Origin: Nothophaeocryptopus gaeumannii
Taxonomy: Eukaryota; Ascomycota; Dothideomycetes; Mycosphaerellales; Mycosphaerellaceae
Direction: 5' to 3'
Length of the DNA stretch: 64,000 nucleotides
Assembly (NCBI GenBank): GCA_031771865.1
Contig: JASISA010000027.1
Location: forward strand, 372,001-436,000
In this document: piece after piece, positions 54,001 through 64,000 of the stretch
Layout of the letters: the number at the start of each line of letters is the position of its first letter
Position numbering within the stretch: the first letter of the stretch is position 1
The notes under the pieces: model-generated
What the model was told of the DNA's origin: nothing
What the model saw: only the letters and a program-made list of their open reading frames with translations
The model's database searches: none
Translations under genes and position numbers: made by a program

Positions 54001-55997
54001 ATGACTCCAACGACCACCAACACCATGCTGAACTCCGACTCAACCCAAGAAGCACAATCCCGTCACACCGGCCCCTCGGTCGACCTCAGCTCCTTCGGCG
54101 TCGACTACCTGCGTTCGCAACCACCTTCTCGACGACCCTCCTTGAGCACAATCCTCTCAGACGACTACAACACCCTCGCATCCGGATACGCCACCCCAGA
54201 CCCCCTGCTAGGAAAACCAGCAGCTTCGCGAGCGACTTCTCGCCGCCCGTCCATGATCGGCGAAGACGATGACTCGCTCCACGAACTCCAGCATCTCCAT
54301 CAGACCAGCAGCCGCAGACCGGGTCACTTGGGAGATGCATTCGAGAATTTGAGCAGGGCGATCACGAATGGAAGCCAAGCAGAGCACGATACAGGGTTGG
54401 AATTGAGACCTACTCAATCCCACACCCGCCAACGTCGTCTCACCCCTCTCCCTCTCGACGGTCGTCGTCCTTCCAATCAACCCTCCAAATTCGCAGAAGA
54501 AGGCTCCCCAACCCGCCCCTACTCCCACTCCGACCTCCCCAGAAACCCCCAAGGCGTCCCTCCAGAACTAGCAAACCTGACCGCAGAAATCGTCTTCGTA
54601 ACAGTCTGCTCCGCCGGCCAACTCCTCTTCTCCTTCCTCCTCGGAAACGTAAACGTAAACCAGCAAGCCTTCAAATCCGCCCTCGGTCTCCAACAAGGTG
54701 AACTCCCCTGGCTCGTCGGTGCCTTCTTAACCGCCCTCGGATTAAGCGTCATCCTCTCCGGCTCATTGACAGATCTCCTCCTGCCAAAAGCCCTGATCGT
54801 GGGGGCGTTTATCTGGTTGACGATATGGAATATCGTGGGAGTGTTCACACTCACTCCGAACCTGGCGATCTTGTTCTTAATCATGAGGGCTATGCAGGGT
54901 CTTGCGGTTGGGATTCTTGTTTCGGGGAGTATGTCGATTTTGGGGAGAGGGTGTATAACCCCGGTCAACGAAAAACCCGCGTCTTCAGCGCCATGGCGGC
55001 TGCTGCTCCGTTTGGGTTTTGGCTTGGTGCTCTTCAAGGAGGAGCACTTTCCTCACATTTGGAGTGGATCTTCGGGAGTAATGCGATTCTAAGTGGTCTT
55101 TGTACGGTTGCTGCTTGGGTGACGATTCCTGCCCTCAGACCCGCGGCTGATCATGCTGGAGCGGAAGCGCCGAGCTTTAGGACGTTTGATTGGAAAGGTG
55201 GGATTTGTGCTGTCGCGGGGTGTGTTTGTCTGCTTTTTGGACTCACCCAAGGATCTGTTGCGCACTGGAGTCCGTATACCTACAGTCTGATCATTGTGGG
55301 CATAGTGATTCTGGCGCTGTTCTTCTGGGTTGAGACGAAAGTCTCGAGACCTCTGGTTCCCGCCAGGCTCTGGAAGACGCCGGGCTTCGGGCCGTTGATG
55401 CTGGCATACTTCCTTGGGTTTGGAGGCTTCGTCGGTGCGTGGCAGTTTTATGCTGTGCAGTTCTTCCTCACACAGCAACACGTCTCGGCTCTCACCGTTG
55501 CGCTGTATCTCCTTCCCAACGCAATCATGGGTGTGCTGGCGACGTTCGTGGTGTCGAGGCTGATGCACCGGATCCCAGGACACTACATCTTCCTCGCCTC
55601 GCAGTTTGCATTTGCTCTGGGACCGGCTTTCTTCCTCCCACAGACTCCCAAGACGAATTACTTCGCGCTTTCGATGCTTGGGATTGGACTCGCAACGTTC
55701 GGTCCAGATCTTTCGTTCGCTGCAGCATCCATCTACATCACGTCCGCTGTTCCGAGGAGCTACCAGGGTTCTGCTGGAAGTTTGCTGGTCACGATTCAGA
55801 ATTTGAGCTCTGCAATTATGACTTCTGTGGCGGACAGTATCGCTGCCAAGGTCGACAGCAATGCAGAGGGGGAGGTAGGCTTGGGAGGCCTGCGAGCCGC
55901 TTGGTGGCTGGCATTGGCAGCGGCTGTAGTTGGAGGCGTGATCACCGCGAGTTTTGTTAGGATCCCGAAGGAAGAGGAGAAGGAGCATGTTGCATAG
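54001..55997 (+). CDS. MFS drug:H+ antiporter-like transporter, 14 TM segments, one apparent frameshift
   Basis: From ATG 54001 a polar tail of about 190 residues (Ser/Arg-rich, probably cytoplasmic) precedes 14 hydrophobic segments, the DHA2 layout. The first frame runs to SGSMSILGRG; the family-like continuation VYNPGQRKTRVFSAM is one base out of frame, at about 54938-54952 where G-runs occur (GGGG, GGG). No intron with acceptable length fits there. The second frame runs cleanly to 55997. With one base restored the length would be about 665 residues. VSRPLVPARLWKTPGFGP and GPDLSFAAASIYITSAVP are typical of this branch. Substrate unknown; multidrug or metabolite export is the usual role. Confidence 0.8.
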
Positions 55998-56305
55998 GCA
56001 CAGGTGGGAGCGGAGGGGTCTGCAATTCGAGACCATATTGGAAAGATTGTAGATTGCGTGGTCGGCTCGCTTTGAGACATGCTAGGGCAGGTGACTGGCT
56101 CGTTACTTCTCTCTTGCGCGGATCCTCCTGAGCATACCAGGCGCGGCGACGCAAGGCATAGAGCTGCGCCGCTTGAATGGGGGATCCTGAACCAAGTCCT
56201 CTCTCTCTCTCTCTCTCCAGCGTTTTAATGTTTTAAGCCGTTATCGCCGCGGTCAGCGACTTCAAGAGTTCGGAGCCTGTCGCCTTGTGAGACGCGGCAA
56301 CGAGC
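55998..56305. other. Convergent intergenic region with a (CT)n run
   Basis: Between the MFS gene and the ankyrin gene. It holds a perfect (CT)n tract of about 19 bases at 56199-56217 and nothing else. Confidence 0.6.
56199..56217. repeat. (CT)n microsatellite
   Basis: An uninterrupted CT dinucleotide run in the convergent intergenic region between the MFS and ankyrin genes. Confidence 0.9.
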
Positions 56306-57321
56306 TTAGTCGCCTGCCCTGGGAGCGGTCTCGGGTTGCCTTCGCCCGTGCTGAGTATAGTGCTGCCTGCCAAACGATTCCTTCAAGGAGTCCAGAGATA
56401 GCAAGTAATATGCCGCATCATGATGGCCGTTTCTCTGCGCCCGTTCGTGTGCAAGAAAGCTGCAACTATCTCGCACCCATAAAACCGCACCCCTAGCAAT
56501 CAGTTCTCTCAGGACGTCCATATCGCCCATAGCAGCCGCATCATGCAGAGGAGTGGCAAGTCCAAAAGGTTCACGCTGGAGATAAGAGCTAATGTCATTG
56601 CTATACATGACGGCATTGACAGGAGCCCCCTTATCCAAGAGGTACTTCACGACGGTCAAGCGATCATGCTGCTCGCGCCAGATAGCGTAGTGGAGAAGTT
56701 GGCCTTTTTCGATACTTCCGCCGCGGCTGAAGAGGAGCTCGATTACAGAGAGGGGGGCGTACTGCACAGCTGCTCCTAACGGGGTCTTGTCTAATTCACA
56801 TCGTGCATTAGGATCAGCTCCGCGATCGAGAAACCAGGATGTCAATTCGATGTCTTCAACGGCGTATCTGTCAGATATGGTCAGCACGCTCCACGCAGAT
56901 GACAGCAGCACGCGATTCCATACGCGAGAGCTGGAGGCGTGAACCAGCCGAGCTGTTTATTGATAGGCCATCCATAATCCAGAAGGAGCTGAATAACACC
57001 TTTTGCCCTCGACCTCGTGGCCGTTTCGACATGCCAAGGCTCAAATTCCACCCCTTCAGACAAGAGATATTCCACTATATCTTCTTGCTGATGTTCAACA
57101 GCAATAGCGAAGTCAGGACCAGGCCGGCGCAGAAGACTTGGCTTTGCGTTGGTTCTGCGAAGTTCTTGAAATACTTTCTTCACGGCTGCAAGATCATTTC
57201 TTCGCGACGCTTCTTCGAGGTCCGAGAGAAGCTCTGTGTGTAGTGGCGGTATGGCGCTGAAGTCCCACAGAGCTGGATCGTTGGATACGGCATTGAAGTC
57301 GAAATGGTCCAAGATATCCAT
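56306..57321 (-). CDS. Ankyrin-repeat protein, two exons
   Basis: Exon 1 is 57321-56924, the 56-nt intron 56923-56868 (GTATGG donor, GACAG acceptor), and exon 2 is 56867-56306; the product is 319 residues. Splicing joins PPALA to YAVEDIELT. At least five ankyrin-like units are visible, for example DLAAVKKVFQELRR, DIVEYLLSEGVEFEP, TPLGAAVQYAPLSVIELLF, RLTVVKYLLDKGAPVNAV and TPLHDAAAMGDMDVLRELIA. No other domain and no signal peptide. Ankyrin-only proteins like this are numerous in filamentous ascomycetes and serve as protein-binding modules. Partner unknown. Confidence 0.85.
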
Positions 57322-57744
57322 GATGCTGCCAAAGCCCGACTCCTAAAAGATCCGAGCAGGGGGCGAAGACGCTCACGTTGTTGTGGAGAGAAATAATTCA
57401 CTGTGCTCTTCGTAGATACAGGCGACGTGTTGCGAATTATTGATGCGCGATGTGTGGGTGGGAACAAGGCGAAGTGGAAAGCACAACATAAGAGAAGCTG
57501 CCAAGCTCTAAGCTTCCATCGCTTTGAGCTGAGTCAGCAAACTGGAACTGCAACTGGAACTGCAACTGGAACTCGATCCTCCTGTCCTGTACTGTTCTGT
57601 TCTGTAGCAGCTGCAACTTGCGGCTGCCGCTTTAGGTAGTAAACAGCGTGACAAGCATCCAGGGCCACTCTATGAGGAAGATTACCCTCACACGTGTATA
57701 TACTGTATCCAGGTCAAAAGCTGGTAGGTTGCTGACTCCGATCA
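57322..57744. other. Intergenic with a short tandem repeat
   Basis: Contains AACTGGAACTGC repeated nearly three times at 57540-57573. No gene is recognised. Confidence 0.5.
57540..57573. repeat. 12-bp tandem repeat, about 2.8 copies
   Basis: Unit AACTGGAACTGC repeated without mismatches in intergenic DNA; the unit is itself a near-duplication of the hexamer AACTGG/AACTGC. Confidence 0.9.
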
Positions 57745-58461
57745 TCAAGCATTCAATCCTTGTGACAGCAGTTGAAATGCTTGCGCACTGCTGATATTCA
57801 ATGTCTGTGCGAGCATCTCTTGAAGGGCTGCAATTGCCTGCTGTGGTGAATAGCCCTCAGCAATGAATTTGTCTCGTCGACTTCGTGCTTGTTGCACGCG
57901 GATCACAAACTGCTCCGAAGGCCCCTGATGACTTTCATGTGTTGTCTCTTCTACAGCCGGCAACGCCTTGTCGTTGACATAGAGCTGTGGATTTCTTCCA
58001 CTCTGCCCATGAATGATGAAGGATGTCTCTCCAGGCTCCCGTGGCTGACCATGCTCGCGCACATGATACTCTTCGTGCTTGACGGACATACCCAGCCTTT
58101 CCAAGACATTCTTGATGGTCTGGATAGCATCCGGAAGCGCTACAGTTCCTTGATGCACCGCAGCTAGGACCACACCGCCAGCCGGGGGGAACCATCCTTG
58201 GGATCTTCCCGTGTTGAAGTGATTGATGACTTGTTGCATAAGCCTCTGGGTGTTCACATCACCAGAGGTAGTCGGTGTCCGGGGGGCAACGTGAGCAAGG
58301 ATTCCCGCATGTTCAGAGGTGATGGCTACTGCAGTGCACCCGTTGAGTTTCTCTGTGACAAGGTACTGCAAAGTCGGAGACCAAGCACCCGATTTCACCT
58401 CGTCCATATGTACCATGGCCACATCCCTCCTTCGTCGAATCTGTTCTAAGGCAACTGCCAT
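57745..58461 (-). CDS. Unknown fungal protein (start uncertain)
   Basis: The open frame extends up to 58947, but that start overlaps the end of the next gene. I prefer Met at 58461 (MAVALEQIRRRRDVAMVHMD), giving 238 residues; upstream Mets at 58647 and 58731 are alternatives. The sequence looks like one folded domain (TAVAITSEHAGILAHVAPR, GWFPPAGGVVLAAVHQGTVA, RLGMSVKHEEYHVRE) followed by a helical C-terminal region with SPQQAIAALQEMLAQ. The domain type is not one I can name with safety; its strand-rich AILAH...VALPD pattern recalls conserved hypothetical proteins of Pezizomycotina. No signal peptide. Confidence 0.6.
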   Translation of the reverse strand: MAVALEQIRRRRDVAMVHMDEVKSGAWSPTLQYLVTEKLNGCTAVAITSEHAGILAHVAPRTPTTSGDVNTQRLMQQVINHFNTGRSQGWFPPAGGVVLAAVHQGTVALPDAIQTIKNVLERLGMSVKHEEYHVREHGQPREPGETSFIIHGQSGRNPQLYVNDKALPAVEETTHESHQGPSEQFVIRVQQARSRRDKFIAEGYSPQQAIAALQEMLAQTLNISSAQAFQLLSQGLNA

Positions 58462-58924
58462 GATCTGAGGTCGTGTGGTATGAGACCAAATGTAGAGTGA
58501 TCTGAGAAGTTTTGGACCATTCTGAAGCTGTGCCAGAGAAGAGCATTCTAAGAACGAACGAAGATGGCTCGAACCGTTCAAGTTTTGCGTAGACAAGCAG
58601 TCGGGGTACCGACATCCTAGAGAGGGACCGCGCCGTTGGTGAAGCATGATGGCGGCACAGCTCTCAGGGAATAGCCTTGGCGCCCGAGCTGCAAACGTGC
58701 TGGTTGGTTTCGCATATGGCTGCCTCGTCATATGCAGGCGCGAAGAAGAAGTCAGTGATTGGCGCAACGTGCTTGGGGTAGAGCTAGTGGTGGCGCAAAC
58801 GTGTCCTCGCTGCAGCCTGCTATTTCTAGTAGCCGATTTCGTGGATCCACTGTCGCGCTTCTCTTGATCTCTTTGATAAGGTGGCTGCGGTCTCCGCAAG
58901 GCGCCAACGAGCTCAGGGTAGACT

Positions 58925-59974
58925 CTACACCACCAGAACGGCCGCAAGCAATCCCACGACGACTGCCAGTGAGATCTCTAGTTCCTTTGATCCACCGGCA
59001 GCATTCACAACCTCACTCGCCGTCGTAGTAGCCGCAGCCGACGCACTCGTCTCAACAGCCTTCTGGACAACCTCCGTCGTGTACGTTTCTCCGTCCTCAA
59101 ATCCCTTACAAGTGGTCGTAGGAGTAGCCAGTCCCCGTAGTCGTCTCATTGTACACCGAGAGAAGCTGAGCTGGCATTTCGGTCTTGAAGAAGGCAGTCT
59201 GCAAGGCGGAGATCCCCCCCGAAGGCAGAGTCGAAGTTGGGGTATCGCAAGAACCTCCAGTCTGACAGGCGCTGGTCGGTAGCAGGGCACTGATGCCGCG
59301 TTTTCGGTCTTTTGACGCGGAGGTCGAAGTCGGAGCTGATGTTGTTGATGCTGAAGCGACGTTCGCGTACAGTCTTTCCATGTTCGCGAGGAAGCAGACT
59401 GGGCTGGAGACGTACAAGCTCTGTTGCTCGGATGTGAGAAGACCCATGAATTCTTCGCTGACTCCGCTCTGCGCCATGAGAATGGCCAGGTTAGAATTTG
59501 GGAGTAGCTACTTCCGTGTCGCAGTCGTCGAATCGGTGATACACCAGCACTGCTCGTCGTACTCGATCCAGGCACGACATTGTTGATAAGCTGCTGCATC
59601 ACATCTCCAGCAACCTCAACCACTTCCTCGCATCGCTCACTGCTGAAGCATCGATTCATCGCCGACGCGGGCGCATATTGAATCTCATCGGCGGACGGTG
59701 ATATCGAATTGCCATCTGTGAGATCGCTCCAACTGCTTGCTGGGCTACTACCACCTATGTGCGGTGTATTCGGGTCAGAAACGTAGTCCGGCCCGGAAGC
59801 TGGAGGGGGAACTGGCTCATCGTCCGGTACCAGGCGACTTGGATTGATACCAGCTTTGATGTAAATCGGTATGATCTCAGGCGTGGCGGCTCGCGATGTC
59901 AATCCATGCGCTGAAGCTATTGTGATGGATGTCGTGAGAGCCAAGAGCGCAAGCGCGGGTGGTAGGGACAGCAT
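58925..59974 (-). CDS. Secreted, probably GPI-anchored protein, several short exons
   Basis: ATG 59974 opens a signal peptide (MLSLPPALALLALTTSITI). Exon 1 runs to 59641 (GTGAGC donor), the 47-nt intron to 59594, and exon 2 59593-59512 gives AYQQCRAWIEYDEQCWCITD; then an intron of about 45 nt, and exon 3 from about 59466 (GVSEEFMGLLTSEQQSLYVS), rich in Ser/Thr. The 3' part is less certain, but the frame ends in a Ser/Thr/Ala stretch, AAGGS and a hydrophobic tail (LAVVVGLLAAVLVV), a typical GPI-anchor signal. A continuous 470-codon frame across the same DNA is mostly intron read-through. Wall- or membrane-attached surface protein of unknown function. Confidence 0.6.
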   Translation of the reverse strand: MLSLPPALALLALTTSITIASAHGLTSRAATPEIIPIYIKAGINPSRLVPDDEPVPPPASGPDYVSDPNTPHIGGSSPASSWSDLTDGNSISPSADEIQYAPASAMNRCFSSERCEEVVEVAGDVMQQLINNVVPGSSTTSSAGVSPIRRLRHGSSYSQILTWPFSWRRAESAKNSWVFSHPSNRACTSPAQSASSRTWKDCTRTSLQHQQHQLRLRPPRQKTENAASVPCYRPAPVRLEVLAIPQLRLCLRGGSPPCRLPSSRPKCQLSFSRCTMRRLRGLATPTTTCKGFEDGETYTTEVVQKAVETSASAAATTTASEVVNAAGGSKELEISLAVVVGLLAAVLVV

Positions 59975-62253
59975 CCCGGCGATTCGAATCCGGCGTGGGG
60001 AAGTCGGAAGATTAGCGCTCGCTTCAACTCTTTTGCAGCCCTGCTTGATCCATTGGGCGGGGAATCTGTGATCAATCTTGGGGAAAGTAAAATTCATATG
60101 GGAGATGAGATGGAAATCGCCTACATTGTGGCTGTATGCAGCTTGGGCCGAGAATAGCCATTGACGCCGCATGGGCAATTTTGTTCTTTGCGGCAAACTG
60201 CTTGGCAGCGCTATCACTTGAGATTGGTGATGCGCAGCTGAGCCCAACATCCCACGTTGCAGTGAAAGCTGAAGGACTTCATGAAGCAGATGGATGAATG
60301 ATATCGTGTCGTAGGAATGGAGATGCTGCCGGATCATAGCCTGAGGTTGATGTTAGGTTGCTGTTAGGTTGCCGTCTCTGACACGCGCCAGCCTCGGTAG
60401 ACGAAATTCGGTGTCAACCAGGAAAGCTTGGACGAAACGTCTGATGACCATGGCGCCTTCCTGTTCCTGAACGATGGTCTCGGGAGAGTTTGGCTGTGAC
60501 GGCGGGATGGTGTGTGGTGGGTGATGAGGGAGGGCGGCAGAGTTCGGTACCGGGTCTCGACGCGTTTGCGAAAGGCTTTCCAGACTCGCTATCCTAGACA
60601 ATAGCTGACTTGGCCAGCGTTCCAGGCCACGTGTGTTGGTAAACAAACAGCCATTCGAGGACATGTTCGGATATTACAAGTTGAGATGATGGAAACGCTG
60701 CTAGTCAGTGGCATTGATGATGCTTGTTGTGGTGTTGGAGGATGATGTCGGTAGACGAGCCGCCGATACGAGCGGAGGCAAACCAGACGGCGTCTTGCAT
60801 GCAGGACCAGGATGCAGGTCATCTTGCAGCTGTCAAGAGCACGCACAACCACTTTCAAGTGCATATGGATGGCAAGAGAACAACATGGCTACTGTACCGG
60901 CTCTCGTCGGCATATTGGGAGCACAGGAGAGCTCTGTTGGTGGCCATCCATGGATGTCATGCGACTGCAAGCAAGGTGGCAAGGAGAGCTCTCTGGAATA
61001 TGGTTGGTTGGTTGGAGAGAATGCTGGGTGTCAATAGCTGCCGGAGAGACAAAAATGCGAAGAATGCCCAACTCTCCTCTCGTATCTCCTGCTCTCTGCT
61101 CTCGCTATGCCAACCTTGCCCAACTACTATGCTCTACTGTTCACGGGATGGCATCAACGCCCGCGCGGGCGACAAGGGAACGATACCCAAGCCGCGGCAA
61201 GGAGGAGCAAAGCAGATGAAGGGAGCAAGGACATGGGTGGGACTCGGGAAGCAGTCGTGCGTTGTCAACCCAAACGCGATGCGATCCGCCATGATTCTTC
61301 ACATGATATGATGATGGTGGTGGACGACCGCAAGACCTGCGCTGGTTGACTTGTGCCTTGCTGTCTTCATCCCACGACTCCTTTCCCAGCGCCCCCAAAC
61401 GCACGAGAGTCGCACCGAGCTGCACGAGGGCGAGCCATTGACTGCACTCCTCCCACCGGCACGAGGCAGCACGAGTCCAGGTCTGACTAGACAAACAGCG
61501 GCGAATCTTCTGATGCTATGACATGATGCTCCCAGTAGCAGCGGCAACAGCACCCAACGCAGTAGCCCACCTGGAACGTTTTCTCCCGCTTCTGCTTCCG
61601 CCTCGCATCTATCTGATCGACCGGCGCCGGCCCGGCAGCGCGGTGCCGTATTCTTGGAGAAAGTCAGAAGCAGCTTCGACTCTGCCATTGAGAAGTAGCT
61701 ATCGACAAGGGAAAGTCGGGAAAGTCGCAACACAACCGGATCATTCAACATCGCATCACCGACTAATACCACGCACCAACCACTGCCAACGCATACAAAC
61801 ATACAGCATCGTCTTGCGCAGCTTGGACCAATTTAGAAAGGTACGTCCGACGTTCGTTGGTCGCGGGCCCGCACAGACTCGCTTGGACGTTTGAGGCTTG
61901 TTGCTGCCAGCCTCCCCAAGACTTGAAGGATCACCAGCCATTCTCATAGTTATGCCTCTCACCCACGTCACGTCTCCCTGCCACTTCAAAACTACTGAGC
62001 AATCATCGTCGCGTCGCGTCCTCTTCCCTCACTCAATGATGGCTGAGGTCTCACGCCCACCCACGCGTAAATCATTGCAATTGCTCAGTCTAACAACTGA
62101 TCGAAAGAAGTGCCCCAAATCCAAGACCAACACCGCCAACCCCGGTCACCAAGCGCGCCGCCGCCGAAAGCTGCCGCTGCTCTAGCCATTGGCATCCAAG
62201 CAACCAGCACAGCTTCCCGCCAGGAACACCGAAGCATACCAACCCACCCTAGA
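59975..62253. other. Intergenic, no gene recognised
   Basis: About 2.3 kb. Frames on both strands (for example 60724-61311, 61299-61802) have biased, inconsistent composition and no family motifs. The right end should contain the promoter and first exon of the gene at 62254. Confidence 0.45.
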
Positions 62254-64000
62254 GCTCTTCCTCTTGTACACACAACTTCTACGACTGCTGTTCGGGACTG
62301 GTTGCACGTTCAGCAGCCGTGTCGGTCCCACTCCCCCAGAGCTCTAACGACCGATACGATACCCACGACGAGCGATACGATCCACCAAGGTACACGACAT
62401 CATTAATACGCAGCCAGGAGCAGGCCTCGGCATTCGACCGCAGATATTTCCAGGACCTCTCGCGACCGTCCTCCAGCAGTGGCAGCGTCGGGAGTCGCAG
62501 CCTTCGCCGCACAGCTCGCCTCGACGAGTACAGGCCCTCGCGCCTGCGATCGACTTCGGTAGACTCGCCAACCCGTCGCAAAGAGTCTCCACCACCGGAA
62601 CGCGCTGCAACAACACCACCGCGACCAGTCCATCATCGTAGAACAGCCAGCGCGCATTACAGCACATCTGCGCCTCATCCCGCGCTTCGCATCTCTCGCC
62701 GCACCCACTCTGCCATCCTCTACGCGCTTGAAGAGGCCATTCGCAAGCCGAATCCCTTCACTGCAGACGAGGTCGAAGAGAACGCTCAGATGTCAGATCT
62801 CGGCGGTGGCAGCGCCGCACGAGCATCCAATGGCGGAGCACGGACAGGTGGGCCCGTACCAGTTTCTGGCGGCACCCCAATCAGAACACCTCGTGATATC
62901 ATGAGAGATCGCCAGACACGCGAACAAGCACGGCAGCAAGCAGCGGTACGACAGCAGCAGGAGCAGGAAGACGCGAGGAGGGCAGAGGAGAGGAGGCGAA
63001 GTGCTGAGAGGAGGGCAGCCACCGTGCCGGGGACCGCACCCAGATTCAGCGCGTCATCATCACAATACAGTCCTGACGTTTCGGCGCCTCAAGGCGGTTT
63101 CGACCCTGCTGCGGATAGGAGAAGCAGTAGAGTTGCCGGTGAAGTAGCTGGGACGAATGTGCTGGGTGAACCGACTGGGCGAGGGTCAATGGATCCACCG
63201 CCAAGCAGGGCAAGAGGGTCAAGTCAACCTCCACCTGAACAATTGAGACCAGATCCTCTACGACTAGCTCCAGCTGCGACAGCCGGCGCCACGCGAAGAA
63301 CACAAACCAGCCAATCTGGACCTCGCCAACCTCAACCTGCCGCGACTGCCGATGGCTCAAGAGCAGGCGCGCAATCGTCTTTTCCGCACGCGTTCGAACG
63401 ATGGGAGACACTCTCCTCACACTGGGAGGGACTTACATCCTACTGGCTACACAAGCTGGAGCAGAACACGGAAGAGATCAGAGAGACCGTGCCCAACGCG
63501 TCGACTTTGAACAGGCAGATCACCGACCTGTCTGCAGCCGGTGCCAACCTCTTCCACGCGGTTGTAGAATTGCAACGACTACGAGCCAGCAGTGAGCGAA
63601 AGTTCCAGAGATGGTTCTTCGAGACACGCGCCGACAATGAACGAAATCGCGAAGTGCAGGCAGGCCTGGAGAGGCAGATCAAGATCGAGCGTCAGGCAAA
63701 AGACGATGTCATGCGAACCCAGGCAGACCACTCAATTACCGTCGAGAACGCGAAGAAGGAGGTCGCGGAAACGAGGCGAGAGCTCATGATCTCCAAAGAC
63801 GAAGCTCGACGCGCGTGGGAAGAGCTTGGGAGAAGGAACCAGGAGTCACTCGACACGGCTCAAAGTTTAAGAGAAGGTCGCGTGACACTGGTCAGTGGTG
63901 TCCAGGTCGTGCCATACTCTGGACAAGTCAGTAGGACTGGCAGTGCAAGTCAGGGGCAGCGACCCGTGACAAGGGACGGCCCACAGAGCTACGGTCCTGG
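62254..64000 (+). CDS. Fungal coiled-coil protein of unknown function, partial at the window edge
   Basis: One frame (codons in phase with ATG 62790) is open from about 62254, after a TAG, to the last base of the window. Upstream of 62790 it still reads as protein (THSAILYALEEAIRKPNPFT, EVEENAQMSDLGGG), so the true start is probably in an upstream exon that I cannot place; an ATG ATG at 62037-62042 is one candidate. The N-terminal half is Ser/Arg/Pro-rich and disordered, with TPRDIMRDRQTREQARQQ and Gln/Glu/Arg runs. From about 63390 a conserved-looking segment begins (HWEGLTSYWLHKLEQN, NLFHAVVELQRLRASSERK, FQRWFFETRADNERNRE) and continues as coiled coil. Function unknown. Confidence 0.8.

Noticed and set aside
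59976..60000. Possible tRNA T-arm (ATTCGAAT)
   Set aside because: The palindromic word has no 5-bp flanking stem and lies just upstream of the secreted-protein start codon.
58925..60337. 470-codon minus-strand open frame as one protein
   Set aside because: The middle has low-quality Arg/Ser-rich text while the sensible secreted-protein sequence is in other frames joined by plausible introns; the first 121 codons precede the signal peptide.

Overview
This window reads as nuclear DNA of a filamentous ascomycete (Pezizomycotina). A Dothideomycete of the Mycosphaerella type is my inference from gene content, not something the sequence proves. The signs are short spliceosomal introns (about 40-97 nt, GTAAGT-like donors), a Tea1-like kelch/coiled-coil polarity protein, HET, LaeA-like, BTB and F-box families, Fot1/pogo transposon debris with RIP-like C-to-T decay, and many secreted proteins. 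I see no bacterial operon, CRISPR array, rRNA gene or convincing tRNA gene.

Left arm (1-10 kb): a decayed Fot1/pogo transposase with a recognisable right terminus, a full-length but broken P450 pseudogene, a secreted S10 serine carboxypeptidase, relics of an 'LPAxLRN'-type gene and a fasciclin-like gene, and a secreted S53 sedolisin-type peptidase. 10-17 kb: a sparse region with two paralogous 34-36-residue four-cysteine microproteins, another tiny gene behind a TATA box, a two-exon secreted protein of unknown function, an NTF2/SnoaL-like protein and a 230-bp MITE with 43-bp terminal inverted repeats. 17-28 kb: the Tea1/TeaA-like gene, a TPR protein that looks like the remnant of an NLR, and an F-box protein.

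Centre (28-41 kb): a small cysteine-rich secreted protein next to an AT-rich inverted repeat, an FAD/NAD(P)-dependent oxidoreductase, a NIPSNAP protein, and a HET-domain gene lying between two paralogous short-chain dehydrogenases. The second of these has lost its catalytic core.

Right arm (42-64 kb): a LaeA-like methyltransferase, then three same-strand genes: a MetE-like (cobalamin-independent methionine synthase superfamily) protein, a Mup1-like methionine/amino-acid permease and a phosphonopyruvate hydrolase / PEP mutase-like enzyme. These are followed by two BTB proteins, a 14-TM MFS transporter (one apparent frameshift), an ankyrin protein, an unknown conserved-looking protein, a GPI-anchored secreted protein and the 5' portion of a coiled-coil protein that runs off the window.

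The two points I would follow up first are the twin microprotein genes (10964-11713) and the possible methionine/C-P metabolism group (44220-49787). Several apparent frameshifts fall at or near homopolymer runs, so sequencing or assembly indels must be excluded before those genes are called broken.
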